A stretch of 9,037 bases of DNA from an uncultured Ruminococcus sp. (GTDB lineage: Bacteria > Bacillota > Clostridia > Oscillospirales > CAG-272): positions 1 to 9,037 of the forward strand of contig CACYEW010000118.1 in NCBI GenBank assembly GCA_902773455.1. The letters run 5' to 3'. The notes beneath the pieces were generated by a model. The model saw only the letters and a list, made by a program, of their open reading frames with translations, ran no database searches and had not been told where the DNA came from. Positions 7,669 to 9,037 of the stretch are shown here, piece after piece (the first letter of the stretch is position 1; each line of letters starts with the position of its first letter). A program made the translations under genes and the position numbers.

Positions 7669-8528
7669 CCGCGCTCTCCGTCTTTTTTGCCGTATTCGTC
7701 CGTATAGTAATCGATACGTTTTGAGTCGTTATATACCGGCGGATAGATATTTTCGCCGGGTCCGAAGCCCGCAAGAGCGCATACCGCCTCGTGACTGCGC
7801 CGCTGCAGATCCGTTACCCGGTCGATGTGCCGCAGAGTTTCATCGGGGAAAAGCGGCTCGCCGATATTAACGGTAAGAAGCGCGGTCTGCCTGAAAATCT
7901 TTTTTCTGATGAACCCCGGTTCTCTGTACGAAAACGCTATCGGCAGTATCGGTTTTCCGAATTTGCAGGCTAAATAAGCCGCGCCGTTTTTGAAAGGTCT
8001 TATCGGTCTGTAAAACTCCCACATACTGCCTTCCGCGTAAACGTGGAGCCAGCCGCCGTCGAGCATACCGCCGACACAGTCGCCGAACGCGTGAGAAGCG
8101 TGGATATCGTTTTTCGGTATGGGGATCCCGCCGACGAGACGCATGAGCGTACCCGTTTCGCCGTTGATGTTTTTATCCCACGCGAGAACGTAAGGCTTTT
8201 TCGGCCTTATCGCGCGCATTATGCAGATGTAATCCCAGAAATGTATGTGGTTGCTGCACGAAATAACGCCCTTTTTCAGCGTTTCTTTATGTTTTTTCAA
8301 ATTCTTTTTTCCGTTCGTTTTAAGCCCGAGCCTTATCGCCGCAACGGGAAAAACGATGACGTTCAGCAAAAAGAACACGAGTGCTCTTCTGAAATTAAAA
8401 CCGGAGCTTTTGTCCACGTAGGGGTAATCCTTATCGAATTTTATGCCCCTGTCCATATTTATATCTATGTAATGCGACGCGGTATCCGCGGGAAAAGGAT
8501 ACCTCGTCGGTTTCGGATCGTAAGCCAT
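7665..8528 (-). CDS. PlsC-like lysophospholipid acyltransferase family protein
   Basis: Probable membrane-bound glycerophospholipid-type acyltransferase (LPLAT/AGPAT superfamily), which transfers an acyl chain to a lysolipid hydroxyl; the actual acceptor is unknown. With the start chosen here it has 287 residues. A hydrophobic stretch (about 48-67, VFFLLNVIVFPVAAI) would anchor it in the membrane. Motif I is SNHIHFWD (92-99), the HX4D catalytic pair His94/Asp99. Motif II is GGIPIPKND (133-141). Motif III is YAEGSMWEFYRPIRPFKNGA (164-183), keeping Glu166 but with YAEGSMW where classical PlsC has FPEGTRS. Motif IV is KPILPIAF (192-199). The longest frame begins at a GTG at 8567, but that codon lies inside the promoter; the ATG at 8528 has GAGG 6 bases upstream and sits downstream of the predicted transcript start. 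In-frame ATGs at 8552 and 8540 are less well placed. It is the first gene of the operon and overlaps glgB by 4 bases. No role in glycogen metabolism is established. Confidence 0.85.
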   Translation of the reverse strand: MAYDPKPTRYPFPADTASHYIDINMDRGIKFDKDYPYVDKSSGFNFRRALVFFLLNVIVFPVAAIRLGLKTNGKKNLKKHKETLKKGVISCSNHIHFWDYICIMRAIRPKKPYVLAWDKNINGETGTLMRLVGGIPIPKNDIHASHAFGDCVGGMLDGGWLHVYAEGSMWEFYRPIRPFKNGAAYLACKFGKPILPIAFSYREPGFIRKKIFRQTALLTVNIGEPLFPDETLRHIDRVTDLQRRSHEAVCALAGFGPGENIYPPVYNDSKRIDYYTDEYGKKDGERG

Positions 8529-8534
8529 TTCATA

Positions 8535-8538
8535 CCTC
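8535..8538 (-). promoter_or_regulatory. Ribosome binding site deciding the acyltransferase start
   Basis: GAGG on the minus strand, 6 bases before the ATG at 8528. The upstream in-frame starts (GTG at 8567, ATG at 8552 and 8540) lack a comparably spaced site, and the GTG lies before the predicted transcription start. This favours a 287-residue protein beginning MAYDPKP. Confidence 0.65.
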
Positions 8539-8555
8539 ATATAACTATTCATCCT

Positions 8556-8584
8556 ATTATAACACACATATTTGAATAATTCAA
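8556..8584 (-). promoter_or_regulatory. Sigma-A type promoter of the acyltransferase-glg operon
   Basis: Reading the minus strand, TTGAAT (8584-8579) is followed after 17 bases by TATAAT (8561-8556), and the -10 is preceded by TG one base away (TGTTATAAT), an extended -10. Transcription would start near 8549, leaving a leader of about 21 bases that holds the ribosome site. A second TATAAT on the same strand (8592-8587) lacks a good -35 at the right spacing. No catabolite-responsive (cre) sequence was seen nearby. Confidence 0.75.
8572..8584. repeat. 13-base perfect palindrome over the -35 box
   Basis: TTGAAT-A-ATTCAA, two 6-base arms around a single base. The right-hand arm is exactly the -35 hexamer of the minus-strand promoter and the rest lies in its spacer, so a dimeric repressor bound here could block transcription of the operon. 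The region is AT-rich, where such palindromes arise by chance fairly easily, and I know of no regulator with this site. Confidence 0.4.
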
Positions 8585-8658
8585 TAATTATAAAATGGTT
8601 TTAGTTGTTTTTTTAAGATACTTTTTTAATTGAGCTTTCACTATTTTTCCGCATTTGC

Positions 8659-8687
8659 TTGCAAAATCAGAAAAAGTGTGGTAAAAT
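8659..8687 (+). promoter_or_regulatory. Probable promoter of the divergent membrane-protein gene
   Basis: TTGCAA (8659-8664), 17 bases, then TAAAAT (8682-8687), with TG at 8679-8680 giving an extended -10 (TGGTAAAAT). The -35 matches consensus at four of six positions. Transcription would begin near 8694, about 20 bases before the ATG. The -35 overlaps a small inverted repeat, TTTGC-TT-GCAAA (8654-8665), whose significance is unclear. Confidence 0.6.
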
Positions 8688-8700
8688 GTCAAAAAAAGCT

Positions 8701-8706
8701 AAGGAG
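8701..8706 (+). promoter_or_regulatory. Ribosome binding site of the divergent membrane-protein gene
   Basis: AAGGAG, 7 bases before the ATG at 8714. It supports that start and shows the plus-strand frame, open to the window end, is a real gene. Confidence 0.8.
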
Positions 8707-8713
8707 AACGGAT

Positions 8714-9037
8714 ATGGATAAAGAAAACGGCGTGCCGGAAAAGCAAGCCTGCGGCAAAGTCGGAGAAGAGATAGTTTACTGCATCGACGGCAAATACCGC
8801 TGGACGTACGAATTCGATCTGCTTAAAAACCCTTCGATACTCTTCGTAGTATTGAAGATACTCTTATCCGTTATGCTCGGCATAATGATATTCGTGACGC
8901 TGTTCGATATCGGCAGGCCGGACTATTTTTGGACGGGATTTCTTGCAAATCTGAAGATTTTCGGCATTATCATGCTCGCCACGGTCGTAATATCCGTGCT
9001 CGGATATTTGTTATACGCCGCGATGATGGGCGGCAAA
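8714..9037 (+). CDS. Uncharacterised membrane protein, 5' part only
   Basis: I do not recognise a named family. The frame runs from the ATG at 8714 to the last base without a stop, giving 108 residues. It starts with a polar segment (1-40) ending in KYRWTYEFDLLKNPS (27-41), rich in aromatic residues and charge. Two strongly hydrophobic segments follow, at about 42-64 (ILFVVLKILLSVMLGIMIF and on) and 81-102 (KIFGIIMLATVVISVLGYLL), with a short loop between (DIGRPDYFWTG, 65-75). The end, YAAMMGGK, suggests the chain continues into a soluble part beyond the window. There is no signal peptide at the N-terminus; the first segment would be cytoplasmic by simple charge reasoning. The ribosome site and promoter upstream are good and the codon use resembles the operon's. 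It is transcribed away from the glycogen operon, so a shared function is not implied, only a shared control region. Confidence 0.8.
   Translation, partial: MDKENGVPEKQACGKVGEEIVYCIDGKYRWTYEFDLLKNPSILFVVLKILLSVMLGIMIFVTLFDIGRPDYFWTGFLANLKIFGIIMLATVVISVLGYLLYAAMMGGK

Larger units (their letters stand above)
8529..8713. other. Divergent intergenic region with two promoters
   Basis: About 185 AT-rich bases between the acyltransferase ATG and the plus-strand membrane-protein ATG. It holds the two promoters, the palindrome and both ribosome sites listed separately. T-runs at 8607-8614 and 8631-8637 have no GC-rich stem before them and do not look like terminators. No RNA gene or riboswitch was recognised. 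Confidence 0.7.

Noticed and set aside
7075..7707. 210-codon open frame on the plus strand
   Set aside because: Antisense to glgB and the end of the acyltransferase gene; an artefact of codon composition on the coding strand.
8587..8592. Second TATAAT on the minus strand as an alternative operon promoter
   Set aside because: No acceptable -35 hexamer 16-18 bases upstream; the extended -10 at 8556-8561 is much better.
8601..8640. T-rich runs as possible terminators
   Set aside because: No stable stem precedes either run, and no gene on the plus strand reads into them.
8643..8679. Imperfect inverted repeat CACTaTTTTTC ... GAAAAAGTG
   Set aside because: The arms are mostly A/T homopolymer with a mismatch in length, easily formed by chance in this AT-rich region.

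Overview
The window carries most of a bacterial glycogen synthesis and breakdown operon on the minus strand. At the right edge lies the start of an unrelated, divergently transcribed membrane-protein gene. The organism is most likely a member of the Bacillota (Firmicutes), probably class Clostridia. The evidence is a GlgC/GlgD pair side by side (GlgD is a Firmicutes-type non-catalytic paralogue), the glgB-C-D-A-P gene order known from Bacillus and Geobacillus, a short GlgB with a single N-terminal accessory domain, strong AAGGAGG-type ribosome binding sites, and frequent ATA (Ile) and AGA (Arg) codons with base composition near 50% GC by eye. I cannot name a genus.

Layout, read in the direction of transcription (right to left): a divergent promoter region (8529-8713); a PlsC-like acyltransferase (7665-8528); glgB branching enzyme (5779-7668); glgC ADP-glucose pyrophosphorylase (4566-5765); glgD, its divergent subunit (3431-4564); glgA glycogen synthase (1989-3422); and glgP glycogen phosphorylase (1-1972, cut by the left edge just after its PLP-binding lysine). 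The gaps are a 4-base overlap, then 13, 1, 8 and 16 bases, so the six genes look like one transcription unit with little room for internal promoters. To the right, on the plus strand from 8714, is an uncharacterised two-helix membrane protein cut by the window end.

How the genes work together: GlgC/GlgD makes ADP-glucose from glucose-1-phosphate and ATP, GlgA polymerises it into alpha-1,4-glucan, GlgB adds alpha-1,6 branches, and GlgP releases glucose-1-phosphate from chain ends. The acyltransferase at the head of the operon has no obvious role in glycogen metabolism and is the main contextual oddity.

The core is a conventional pathway and I do not see a new defence, mobile or RNA-guided system. 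The points most worth a second look are the acyltransferase coupled to glgB, the loss of the usual lysine from the N-terminal KTGGL motif of GlgA, a start-codon correction forced by a near-consensus promoter inside the longest acyltransferase reading frame, and a 13-base perfect palindrome covering that promoter's -35 box. No tRNA, rRNA, CRISPR, insertion sequence or terminator was recognised.
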